A stretch of DNA of 17,653 bases from Bacillota bacterium. Lineage in GTDB: Bacteria; Bacillota; Clostridia; Lachnospirales; Lachnospiraceae. The notes below the pieces were generated by a model, which was not told the DNA's origin, ran no database searches, and worked only from the letters and a program-made list of their open reading frames with translations. The position numbers and the translations under genes are program-made. The stretch spans positions 1-17,653 of the forward strand of contig JAEYRK010000023.1 in NCBI GenBank assembly GCA_023435645.1. Reading direction: 5' to 3'. Below, piece by piece: positions 1-6,659 of this stretch; within the stretch, counting starts at the first letter, position 1, and each line of letters begins with the position of its first letter.

Positions 1-11
1 AACCCTACTCA

Positions 12-1127
12 TCATCTCTTTCCCCTTTGCTTATTTCTTTGATGAGCATCCCTATTAATCTTCTTGTGGAATGCAGCTTTATCACGGAGATAAGCCGCCT
101 TATTCTCAGTGAACCTCGCTTCCTCCCTCATGTGTAGATAGCTCCTCCACCTGGACCTCTGAAGCTCTCCATTCTCCAATGCAGCCAGGACTGCACAGCC
201 GGGCTCCTTCCTATGAGTACAGTCCGAGAAGCGGCACTGTTCAAATAGGTCCTCAATATCGGAAAAGGTTGCTCCTAAGCCCTCCTCCACATCCCACATA
301 CCAAGCTCTCTCATCCCAGGGGTATCAATGATCATAACTCCATTATTCAGTCGGATCAGCTGGCGGTGTGTTGTTGTATGCCGCCCCTTGCTATCATCCT
401 CTCTGATGGTATTTACCTTCATGATCTCCTCCCCTGCCAGGACATTGACAAGGGTTGATTTACCGACACCGGAGGAGCCTAAAAAAGCAATTGTGTTTCC
501 TGGCTTAAGAAACTGCTGCAGTTGCTCCAGTCCTAAGCCTGTTACCGAACTGATTGCGATAGCCGTTACTCCAATTGCCTGTTCTCTGACAGCCTCCAGT
601 TGTTCTGTATAATCTTCTACCAAATCCGCCTTCGTAAGAAGGATGACCGGGGTTCCCCCGCTTTCCCAAGCAACTGTTACATATCGAAGGATTCGACCGA
701 TATTAAAATCATAGTTCAGGGAAGCGATTATAAATACATAGTCAAAGTTAGCTGCCACCACCTGCTCTAGGACTGTCTTAACATAGCCCTGCGCATGGCC
801 GGAATAATCCGGCCTCGAAAACTTTGATTTTCTATCACAGACCTTTACCACCTGGGAATCCCCCAGGGGATTGTACTTAAGAAGTACAAAATCTCCGACT
901 GCCGGAAAGTCCTCCGCTGAGGATACATTGTTATATGCGGACCCCTTCAGTCTTGCATTCCCTTCCCCATATTCGGAAACCACTTTATATAGCTCGCGAT
1001 GAACCGCAATCACCCTTGCGTACACCAGCTGTCCGCCATCCGTTTCCATAACCTCATCTTTTAATCCCTGCTGTCCATCCTTCAAGTAAAAACATTCTGT
1101 CAAGCCATAATCCGTTAAATTTATCAT
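12..1127 (-). CDS. rsgA: Ribosome small-subunit-dependent GTPase RsgA (YloQ/YjeQ)
   Basis: This is a circularly permuted GTPase of 371 residues that, in its family, acts late in 30S ribosomal subunit maturation in the cytoplasm. An OB-fold region lies at about residues 35-110. The GTPase motifs come in the permuted order typical of the family: G4 TKAD at 165-168, then the P-loop GSSGVGKST at 217-225, a KGRHTTTHRQ switch near 247, and G3 DTPGMRE at 268-274. The C-terminal zinc motif is visible as C298, C303, H305 and C311. The start at 1127 is preferred over an upstream in-frame ATG at 1184 because GGAGGGAGG lies directly before it. At 371 residues it is somewhat longer than many family members, with an extended N-terminus and a basic tail. 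A small overlapping reading frame and a terminated structured RNA lie upstream on the same strand. The identification is secure; no separate rsgA promoter was found. Confidence 0.96.
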   Translation of the reverse strand: MINLTDYGLTECFYLKDGQQGLKDEVMETDGGQLVYARVIAVHRELYKVVSEYGEGNARLKGSAYNNVSSAEDFPAVGDFVLLKYNPLGDSQVVKVCDRKSKFSRPDYSGHAQGYVKTVLEQVVAANFDYVFIIASLNYDFNIGRILRYVTVAWESGGTPVILLTKADLVEDYTEQLEAVREQAIGVTAIAISSVTGLGLEQLQQFLKPGNTIAFLGSSGVGKSTLVNVLAGEEIMKVNTIREDDSKGRHTTTHRQLIRLNNGVMIIDTPGMRELGMWDVEEGLGATFSDIEDLFEQCRFSDCTHRKEPGCAVLAALENGELQRSRWRSYLHMREEARFTENKAAYLRDKAAFHKKINRDAHQRNKQRGKR

Positions 1128-1335
1128 TGTATTCCTCCCTCCTGTAGTAATATCCTCTTGATTGCTTCTTTTCTTTCTTTTCAATACTTTTATTTGATAT
1201 ACGCATCATAATTCTCCTTTCAAGTGTAAACCGTTCCTGTTCAACCATTAATTCTCTCATAGACATCCCCCTGCCTTTCGTTTACCTGCCATAAGCTTCT
1301 CCCACTCCAACACAAACTCCATTCCATTTGGGCAT

Positions 1336-1379
1336 AAAAATACCGCTATAAGCAGCCTATCGGATTTGCTTTTAGCGGT
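1336..1379 (-). terminator. Second hairpin with T-rich tail, tandem to the first terminator
   Basis: ACCGCTA and TAGCGGT (1379-1373 and 1348-1342 on the minus strand) pair over seven bases. An inner AGCA/TGCT stem adds four pairs and an ATTTTTA tail follows. It begins only three bases beyond the T-run of the first terminator. It may be a back-up terminator or an additional regulatory fold ahead of rsgA. Confidence 0.5.
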
Positions 1380-1381
1380 GC

Positions 1382-1406
1382 AAAAAAAGCACACCTTGCA
1401 GTGTGC
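1382..1406 (-). terminator. Intrinsic terminator of the structured RNA
   Basis: On the minus strand GCACAC and GTGTGC (1406-1401 and 1394-1389) form a six-pair stem with a six-base loop, followed directly by seven T residues (1388-1382). No such T-run follows on the other strand, so it acts leftward. Confidence 0.75.
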
Positions 1407-1654
1407 ATTCAGCTTATCATATGTTAACACGGTTTGTCGCGTGCCACATTTAATCTAATAGCTATCGTTCACGAAAGGATACTATTACGGCATCACCAAG
1501 ATAAGGTTCCTCACCCCATTACATCCCGGTTAGCCCAATATGCTGTTTTAGTCGGAAATCACCTTTACAAAAACGGACATTAACAACAACTCCTTTCATC
1601 ATCCTCTAGGGATGCTTCGTACAGGTATCAGTATACCCTTAACAAATTTTACCT
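1382..1654 (-). ncRNA. Candidate structured RNA of about 270 nt upstream of rsgA
   Basis: A near-consensus promoter (-35 TTGCAA, 17-bp spacer, -10 TATAAT) fires leftward at about 1653, and an intrinsic terminator with a seven-T tail ends the transcript at about 1382. Between them are several hairpins: 1624-1637 (GGTAT/ATACC), 1600-1614 (CATCC/GGATG), 1456-1487 (ten pairs with one bulge) and 1421-1449 (ten pairs with one bulge). No substantial ORF fits. An 11-codon micro-ORF at 1580-1548 has AAAGGAG nine bases upstream. The transcript could be a stand-alone non-coding RNA or a terminated leader of rsgA, whose start is about 255 bases further on. I could not match it to tmRNA, SRP RNA, RNase P, T-box or the common riboswitches by their signature words. 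The raiA motif and other Firmicutes RNAs of this length are untested possibilities. Confidence 0.6.
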
Positions 1655-1658
1655 CGCA

Positions 1659-1687
1659 ATTATATAATATAATTTACCAATTTGCAA
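1659..1687 (-). promoter_or_regulatory. Sigma-A promoter of the structured RNA
   Basis: On the minus strand TTGCAA (1687-1682) is followed after exactly 17 bases by a perfect TATAAT (1664-1659). The flanks are very AT-rich. It is the best-looking promoter in the window, and a start near 1653 would begin the structured RNA. The bases around the -35 closely match the ferritin promoter. Confidence 0.75.
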
Positions 1688-1887
1688 TAGTATTTTTTAA
1701 ATTATTTAAATTTTTTAATATTAATTTTATTTAAATTTTCTACATAGAGATCTCCAAGTAAGTAAATGGTAATCATACCACACAAGCTGAGGAATAAAGT
1801 TCAAACCACGGAATGGAGTTTGATATTTGAATTAACCTTATCATTTCCCTCCGTTAGATTCATTTACTATCACTGCTCGTTGGCTAC
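1688..1887. other. AT-rich intergenic stretch without a gene
   Basis: This spacer separates the leftward structured RNA from the rightward yitT-family gene. It contains a small GGTA-ATCA-TACC palindrome and, at 1810-1822, one arm of a 13-bp inverted repeat whose partner is at 1313-1325. No coding region is supported here. Confidence 0.5.
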
Positions 1888-1916
1888 TTGACTTTTGGTA
1901 CGCAGCATATCATACT
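1888..1916 (+). promoter_or_regulatory. Probable promoter of the YitT-family gene
   Basis: TTGACT (1888-1893) and CATACT (1911-1916) are separated by 17 bases, with five of six and four of six matches to the sigma-A consensus. The start codon follows about 47 bases downstream. Confidence 0.5.
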
Positions 1917-1963
1917 TATAACGATTGATACTATATAGAATCTACTTTAAGAGGAGGTTCCTC

Positions 1964-2830
1964 ATGGAAACGAAACATACCTTTCTATTTAAAATAAAAG
2001 AATATTTATTGATTACAGTTGGAGTACTGCTTGTTGTAATAGGCGTGTATTTTTTTAAATTTCCCAATAACTTCTCCATTGGAGGAGTGACCGGTATCGC
2101 TATCATCCTAAGTCCGATCTTCGGTGAAGCTGTAAGCTCCGGTACTTTAGTACTTATTATCAATATTCTTCTATTAATTGTAGGCTATATCTTTCTTGGA
2201 AGGAGCTTTGGGAACCGTACCGCTTATGGGAGTCTCCTGATGTCTGTCAGTATCAGATTACTGGAGACCCTACAACCGATGGAGGGACCTCTGACCGGTG
2301 AACCGATGTTGGAGCTGGCATTTGCCGTAATATTGCCTGCTGTCGGTGCTGCCATTCTTTTTAATATCGGTTCCTCGACCGGTGGAACCGATGTGATTGC
2401 AATGCTTCTAAAAAAATACTCCAGTATCGATATCGGCAGGGCCTTGCTGATGACAGACCTTCTACTAACCTTAGCTTCCTTCTTTGTATTCGGAATTGAA
2501 ACAGGATTATTGTCCATCCTCGGTTTATTTTTGAAAACCACTCTTGTCGATATCGTGATCGAGAGTATGAATCTGAATAAATACTTTACCATCATCTGCG
2601 AGAACCCTGAACCGATTTGTGCTTTCATTCTTCAGAAGCTTAACCGCAGCGCTACCGTAATCGATGCCAAGGGTGCCTTTACTCACAGTGATAAGAAAAT
2701 CGTACTTGCAGTTATGAACCGTTCCCAAGCTGTTAACCTTCGGAAATTTATCAAGCAGACCGAGCCGGAGGCTTTTCTTCTGATTACAAATACCAGTGAA
2801 ATTATCGGAAAGGGATTCCGAGGTTATTGA
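1964..2830 (+). CDS. YitT family membrane protein (YitT_membrane plus DUF2179)
   Basis: The 288-residue protein has the usual YitT layout. Hydrophobic membrane segments cover about the first 200 residues. They include the diagnostic opening with FPNNFSIGGVTGIAIIL just after the first helix and a later NIGSSTGGTDVIAMLL segment. A soluble C-terminal DUF2179 domain follows, starting near KYFTIICENPE and ending IIGKGFRGY. The transported substrate or role of this family is not firmly established. The start at 1964 is chosen because AAGAGGAGG sits six bases upstream; an earlier in-frame TTG at 1925 has no such site and overlaps the promoter region. The next gene begins 53 bases downstream without an intervening terminator, so the two are probably co-transcribed. 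Family assignment is firm, function is not. Confidence 0.9.
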   Translation: METKHTFLFKIKEYLLITVGVLLVVIGVYFFKFPNNFSIGGVTGIAIILSPIFGEAVSSGTLVLIINILLLIVGYIFLGRSFGNRTAYGSLLMSVSIRLLETLQPMEGPLTGEPMLELAFAVILPAVGAAILFNIGSSTGGTDVIAMLLKKYSSIDIGRALLMTDLLLTLASFFVFGIETGLLSILGLFLKTTLVDIVIESMNLNKYFTIICENPEPICAFILQKLNRSATVIDAKGAFTHSDKKIVLAVMNRSQAVNLRKFIKQTEPEAFLLITNTSEIIGKGFRGY

Positions 2831-2883
2831 ATAAAATTAGCGTGCATATAATCGTATGAAGGAACTATTTTGGAGGCTTTTTT

Positions 2884-3696
2884 GTGGAGGAACCTATCAA
2901 TTATGATAATGCTCTGATGGAACATCGCTTCTGGCTTCAGATTATGGGGGATCATGCCCGATTTATATTCTTTTCTCTTCCTCCGAATGAGGTGGCTTAT
3001 TTACAAAGGGCACAGGATTTTATCATTAGCTACGACCAGCTTCTGGAACAGTCCCGAAAGCAGCTGGCAACTCAGGAGCTGGAGGCGCTGAACCAGCAGG
3101 CTTATCAGCTTACAAGCCAGTTTAGGGATTTTAAGCTGCTGCTCTTAGCTCTGACACTAAACTCTGCTATCAAAGTACATCTTCCCTCTACCTTCTTTAA
3201 TGACATGCTAAATGAATTAGAGGAATACATGACTGTGATGAACTTAATAATGAATGGCAGGCCAATCCTTTTTCATCCAGTTCATTACCACCTGCTCTGG
3301 CTCACAGATGCGATCGGCCATGCCGCCTCAGTTGCAGTAAATCTGGATCCGGTGGAGAGAGATCTGATTGATAAGAGTCATAATTTTGAAATGAATTTTA
3401 CTGATCTCAATCTGAAAGCTTTGATTATGAACGGATATCTTAGAACACAGTTACCCAGCTTTCCTTCCCTAAACCGTTTGAATGAGCAGTCCGATTTGAT
3501 GATACAGCAGTTCAAGGAGTTTCTGGAGGGTCTGAGGGATCAACGAATTGATGGCAGGGTCTTAGGAACACTCTTCCCCTTAATGGCTGATCACATGGCC
3601 CGGGAAGAATGCTATTATCTCTGGAAATTGACTCAGACAGCAGGATTAGTCAAACGCCCGGATTGCGATCCTACCAGACAGCGCCTGGAGACATGA
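2884..3696 (+). CDS. DUF2935 domain protein, predicted helical-bundle protein
   Basis: The 270-residue protein matches the DUF2935 family in its opening (ALMEHRFWLQIMGDHARFI, residues 10-28) and in its mostly helical composition. DUF2935 proteins are thought to consist of two related four-helix bundles. Histidines and acidic residues that could bind metal recur: H14 and H24, H134 and H136 in a HPVHYHLLW segment, H146, H166, and H237 with E241 and E242. No signal peptide or membrane segment is apparent, so it is probably cytoplasmic. The start is GTG at 2884, with GGAGG seven bases upstream. It follows the YitT gene by 53 bases and is closed by a strong hairpin terminator, which suggests a two-gene unit. 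The biochemical function is unknown; metal binding is an inference from the residue pattern. Confidence 0.88.
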   Translation: MEEPINYDNALMEHRFWLQIMGDHARFIFFSLPPNEVAYLQRAQDFIISYDQLLEQSRKQLATQELEALNQQAYQLTSQFRDFKLLLLALTLNSAIKVHLPSTFFNDMLNELEEYMTVMNLIMNGRPILFHPVHYHLLWLTDAIGHAASVAVNLDPVERDLIDKSHNFEMNFTDLNLKALIMNGYLRTQLPSFPSLNRLNEQSDLMIQQFKEFLEGLRDQRIDGRVLGTLFPLMADHMAREECYYLWKLTQTAGLVKRPDCDPTRQRLET

Positions 3697-3701
3697 TTGG
3701 C

Positions 3702-3740
3702 AAAGGAGCCTGATTTTCAACTGAAAATCAGGCTCCTTTT
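3702..3740 (+). terminator. Strong terminator after the DUF2935 gene
   Basis: A perfect 17-pair stem (3702-3718 with 3723-3739) closes on a four-base loop and ends in TTTT. It begins six bases after the stop codon. The opposite strand has only TTT, so it mainly serves the plus strand but could also stop the convergent CAP gene transcript. Confidence 0.85.
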
Positions 3741-3797
3741 AACTTTACAGATATTGGATATCATCGCTTAGTTTCTTACGGTTTTTGATAAAATATA

Positions 3798-5117
3798 TTA
3801 GTTGGTAAACAACTGAGACCAATAGATTACACCGTTCTTCTGGTATACACCGATACCGATTTTACCGAAATTAGCATTCATAATGTTAGCACGGTGTCCG
3901 GATGAATTCATCCAGGCATTTACAACCTCCTGAGGAGTTCTCTGGCCGTAGGCGATATTCTCACCTGCTGCTCTATAGGAAATTCCATATTCCTTAAGCA
4001 CTGTTGAGAAGCTTGTTCCATTCGGTCTCGTATGAGAGAAGGACTGTACTGTTTCTTGTGCTCTTTGCTCTGCAGCTGCTTGCAGTGTAGCGTTTGTCGT
4101 AAGTGCTGATAAGCCTTCCTTCGCACGCTCCTGATTTACTAGCTGTAGAACCTGGTCTGCATAGCTGCTGATGCTGGTATTTGTATTGCTTTCAGGTGCT
4201 TTTGTAGGTTCCGGTGCTGTTGTAGGCTTTGCTTGCTCAGGCTTTGCTGTAGGCTCGGGTGTCGTTGTAGGCTTTGCCTGCTCAGGCTTTGCTGTGGGTT
4301 CGGGTGTCGTCGTAGGCTTTGCCTGCTCAGGCTTTGCTGTGGGTTCGGGTGTCGTCGTAGGAGCAGGTGTCGCTGTATTGCTGTTACCGTTGTTACAATT
4401 GATTAACGCAAGGATATCCTCCAGTGAAGATATCTGGTTTACATTTCCTAAATTAATATTATTAAACCCATTTTGCTGTAATACCTTCACTACATCCTGC
4501 ACACTATTGCACTGGGATAAATCAATGTTCCCGAAGGAGCAGGAGTTGTTTGACTGATTTGAACTTACCGGAATTACCTTCACAGTATTCTGATTGCCCT
4601 TATCTGTTGATTGATTTACAGGAACGGAGCTTGCAGAATTCTGATTGGCATTCTGAAGCGCCTTCACAGCTTCGTTATTAATCGTGGTTGCCTGCGGCTG
4701 CTCTGTAACTGCTGCTGTATCACAAGCACCCTTCACTTCAGCTACTTCCTTCTTAACGTCATCATTCTTCTGAGCTACTGCCAAGTTTGTTGCTTTAGCT
4801 ACAGGCATAGCCTCTGCTTTTGTTTTGATTTCTGTTTTGGACATAGCCGTTGTTTTAGCCTCATCTTTGGTTTTGGCTGTAGGGGCTGCTACTTCTGCTT
4901 CTGCAGCCGCTTCCTTTACCACAGCTGAGGTCGTTTCTGTACGCTTGTCATCCGTAAGGCTATTCTGCTCCACTGCATTGTCGGCGTATTGTGCTACTGA
5001 TGTATAATCTGAATTGGGATTGTCAGTATCCGTATTGTTAAGTGACAGCTGATTTACGCCAAGAGTACTTGCAACGGTTAGAGCTAGAGAACATAAAGTT
5101 ACTATTACCTTTTTCAT
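3798..5117 (-). CDS. Secreted CAP-domain (SCP/YkwD-like) protein with repeat linker
   Basis: The 439-residue protein starts with a signal peptide: MKK followed by a hydrophobic stretch to about residue 24. A long low-complexity region rich in Ala, Thr, Glu, Lys and Asn follows. A short Cys-containing segment (SCSFGNIDLSQC and a later INCNN, about residues 192-245) precedes a Pro/Thr/Glu linker with three 15-residue repeats. The C-terminal CAP domain spans about residues 316-439. Its typical features are QLVNQERAKEGL, SFSHTRPNG (H362), GENIAYG (E386), NSSGHRANIMN (H408) and a final GVIYWSQLFTN. Such proteins in Firmicutes are extracellular or cell-wall-associated, and their activity is mostly undefined. 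GGAGG lies nine bases before the ATG. It is convergent with the DUF2935 gene, and no convincing promoter was identified upstream. Confidence 0.93.
   Translation of the reverse strand: MKKVIVTLCSLALTVASTLGVNQLSLNNTDTDNPNSDYTSVAQYADNAVEQNSLTDDKRTETTSAVVKEAAAEAEVAAPTAKTKDEAKTTAMSKTEIKTKAEAMPVAKATNLAVAQKNDDVKKEVAEVKGACDTAAVTEQPQATTINNEAVKALQNANQNSASSVPVNQSTDKGNQNTVKVIPVSSNQSNNSCSFGNIDLSQCNSVQDVVKVLQQNGFNNINLGNVNQISSLEDILALINCNNGNSNTATPAPTTTPEPTAKPEQAKPTTTPEPTAKPEQAKPTTTPEPTAKPEQAKPTTAPEPTKAPESNTNTSISSYADQVLQLVNQERAKEGLSALTTNATLQAAAEQRAQETVQSFSHTRPNGTSFSTVLKEYGISYRAAGENIAYGQRTPQEVVNAWMNSSGHRANIMNANFGKIGIGVYQKNGVIYWSQLFTN
4222..4356 (-). repeat. Three tandem 45-bp repeats in the CAP gene linker
   Basis: Copies at 4222-4266, 4267-4311 and 4312-4356 each encode one 15-residue unit (TTTPEPTAKPEQAKP). 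The second and third copies are identical, while the first differs at a few bases. Partial, diverged units flank them. The array is in frame, so copy-number change would lengthen or shorten the linker without breaking the protein. Confidence 0.92.
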
Positions 5118-5659
5118 TTGGTGTACCTCCTTTTTGGTGGCCTTCTTGCTGCTCCCTTAGACTACCACAGTAGAACTCCTGCTTCAAGAGTCAGATGCTG
5201 GTTAATCTGCCATATCTATGAGATTTTCTTCTATTTCTTTCCTTGCTTTTTCCCATATTTGCATAAAATCTCTCCATCCTTATCCACCGCGTCCCAAACT
5301 GTAATGATAAAGAAATCCTTGTAAATCAAGGCTTTCAGAACCACTTTCCATTTTTTCCAACCTTATTGGTAATATAAATTTGATGTGATCCTACATGTAT
5401 GTATTCCAGACGAAAATTTATTGCAATTTTATTTATATATTATTACGGAAATATTACGTTTTGTGCCTTTCCTAAGAATGCTTCACCTAGAACATTCCAA
5501 ATCCACATAACATTTCCTATATTTCCACCACCATTTGAGGGTAGCATACAGATTCATAGACATCTCAATTTCCTTTCCAATCGAATAGGAATATTACAGG
5601 CATGATGTGAAGAAAATAATCCGGTAATCATTCATGTCAAGTCAGGAGGGAAAGAGGCA
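5118..5659. other. Intergenic stretch with no supported gene
   Basis: The sequence between the divergent CAP gene and the 59-codon gene is AT-rich. On the minus strand a 20-codon frame (MQIWEKARKEIEENLIDMAD) has GGAGAG five bases before its ATG, and a CCTTG/CAAGG hairpin lies near 5312-5326. Neither is enough for a gene or terminator call. Several longer frames lack ribosome binding sites and look like chance. Confidence 0.4.
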
Positions 5660-5839
5660 ATGAAGCTTAATCGTTATGAGGAAAGGGACATGAACAGTTT
5701 TGAGCCTTCCGGTTCAAGAAACGATGCCGGGAAGGATCGGAGCATGGAACAAGAAAATCGTACAGAAATTGAACAACCGACCCCTTCCACCGCAACACCC
5801 GGAATACCGGATGAGATGCCTGCAAGGGAAATCAGATAA
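5660..5839 (+). CDS. Small hydrophilic hypothetical protein (59 aa)
   Basis: A 59-codon frame starts at 5660 with GGAGG ten bases upstream (5645-5649) and a second purine-rich AGAGG closer in. It is followed 36 bases after its stop by a strong terminator, so it forms a complete small transcription unit. The product begins MKLNRYEERDMNSFEPSG. It is strongly hydrophilic and rich in Glu, Arg, Asp and Pro, with a TPSTATPGIPDEMP stretch near the end. No signal peptide, membrane segment or cysteine is present, and it is probably disordered. I do not recognise a family. The reading frame, binding site and terminator together make it more likely real than not. Confidence 0.6.
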   Translation: MKLNRYEERDMNSFEPSGSRNDAGKDRSMEQENRTEIEQPTPSTATPGIPDEMPAREIR

Positions 5840-5875
5840 GCATTAAGAATAATGTATCGTGAATTAAGAAATCAC

Positions 5876-5920
5876 AAAGGAAGGCATCCCAGACTTAAAA
5901 CGTCTGAGATGCCTTCCTTT
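5876..5920 (+). terminator. Terminator after the 59-aa gene
   Basis: A 19-base stem with a single mismatch (5876-5894 with 5902-5920) and a seven-base loop ends in CCTTT. The arms begin AAAGG, so the hairpin could work in both directions, but the nearest gene end is on the plus strand. Confidence 0.75.
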
Positions 5921-6029
5921 ATAAAGCTATTACCTATACTATAAACTACCAAATTCATACATGCAAGGTAGATTTATATTTTACACATTCTTTCACAACT
6001 TCAACTTCATAACTGTAAATACTAATTCC

Positions 6030-6524
6030 GAAAGTCAGTGCACCGGCTGTTATGAGAAAGAGAGGTTTCTTATGTTTCATGCGAAGTTATGTACTTTAGC
6101 AATAGCCTGTGCTGTCGGTTTTTTTGGTTTAAATCCAAAAGCCGCTTTTGCAGCTGATAACAACACCGAATCAGTAACACTGTCAGAGAAGGAGAATGAC
6201 CAAAAGGATAAGAGGGCCGCATACGAAGAGAAGCTTGACAAAGCCTATAATAGCTGGAATAACCTGACGAAGAAACAGAAGGACGATATTTATACCCTGC
6301 TTGAGTCAGAGCTGAAAGCAGAAATCAAGGTTATGGATAAGCTGGCCGAGTATGGAGTACTGGAAAAAGAGGATGCAACTGCAATCAAGGTCCTTATGAT
6401 TGAAAATTTTAATAAAGCAAAAGAAAAACAGGAATTCCCGTTTGCCAGGCCCAGGGCTCCCAAAAGCCGTAACTAGCTTAACTTGATAGGTTACTAGAGG
6501 TAGCAGCCGGCTGCACTGACTTTC
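6030..6524. repeat. Inverted repeat enclosing the DUF2680 gene
   Basis: GAAAGTCAGTGCA followed by CCGGCTG at 6030-6049 on the plus strand recurs on the minus strand at 6524-6504. There it has one extra G between the two parts. Both arms read inward, so a 495-bp segment carrying the secreted DUF2680 gene and its ribosome binding site is bounded by a 20-of-21 inverted repeat. The right arm contains a perfect 12-bp palindrome (6503-6514). No transposase or recombinase is nearby and no clear target duplication is visible. Confidence 0.7.
6072..6476 (+). CDS. Secreted DUF2680 (YckD-like) small protein
   Basis: The 134-residue product has an N-terminal signal peptide: K5 followed by LCTLAIACAVGFFGL, with a probable cut after AFA at residue 27. 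A charged linker and a DUF2680-like helical domain at about residues 60-118 follow. The recognisable words are NLTKKQKDDIYTLLESELKAEI and KLAEYGVLEKEDA, which correspond to the 'LT.EQK' and 'YGVLTKEQA' parts of the family. It should be exported. The role of DUF2680 proteins is not known. The start at 6072 is chosen over an in-frame ATG at 5961 because it creates a clean signal peptide and has GAGAGG just upstream. The left arm of an inverted repeat ends 22 bases before it. No terminator with a T-run was found after it. Confidence 0.8.
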   Translation: MFHAKLCTLAIACAVGFFGLNPKAAFAADNNTESVTLSEKENDQKDKRAAYEEKLDKAYNSWNNLTKKQKDDIYTLLESELKAEIKVMDKLAEYGVLEKEDATAIKVLMIENFNKAKEKQEFPFARPRAPKSRN

Positions 6525-6527
6525 ATA

Positions 6528-6653
6528 TTATTCCTCTCCCTGCAAAGTGTCATAGCCACTCTCTACAGCAAGGACCTTTATTACATTCTCTACATCGTAT
6601 ACGAAGATCTTGCCATCACCAATATTCTCTGTTTCAAATCTGGCTGCTTGATT
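6528..6653 (-). pseudogene. C-terminal fragment of a PII signal protein (GlnB/GlnK/NifI type)
   Basis: Reading leftward from an in-frame TAA at 6656-6654, 41 codons run to the stop at 6530-6528. The translation contains AARFETENIGDGKIFVYDV. This fits the PII C-terminal signature ([ST]-x3-G-[DY]-G-[KR]-[IV]-[FW]-[LIVM]-x2-[LIVM]) exactly. The end, ESGYDTLQGEE, resembles the tails of clostridial PII proteins, while the usual RIRTGE segment has become KVLAVE. The N-terminal two-thirds, including the T-loop, is absent, and the upstream DNA is now the promoter of the rightward GIY-YIG gene. It is therefore a decayed remnant, not a functional gene. Its stop lies four bases outside the inverted repeat around the DUF2680 gene. 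Confidence 0.8.
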
Positions 6654-6659
6654 TTATAT

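Noticed and set aside
4171..4557. 128-codon plus-strand frame opposite the CAP gene
   Set aside because: It is a repetitive shadow of the Pro-rich linker repeats and has no ribosome binding site.
5118..5340. Possible cyclic-dinucleotide riboswitch ahead of the CAP gene (GGGACGCGG-like words)
   Set aside because: The remaining conserved parts of the c-di-GMP and c-di-AMP aptamers are absent.
5231..5362. Minus-strand frame of about 43 codons ending GKKQGKK, and an overlapping 20-codon frame, upstream of the CAP gene
   Set aside because: The longer frame has no ATG and no ribosome binding site. The shorter one has a modest site but nothing else to support it.
5118..5605. Two 68-codon plus-strand frames between the CAP gene and the 59-aa gene
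   Set aside because: Neither has a ribosome binding site, and their composition looks like translated AT-rich spacer.
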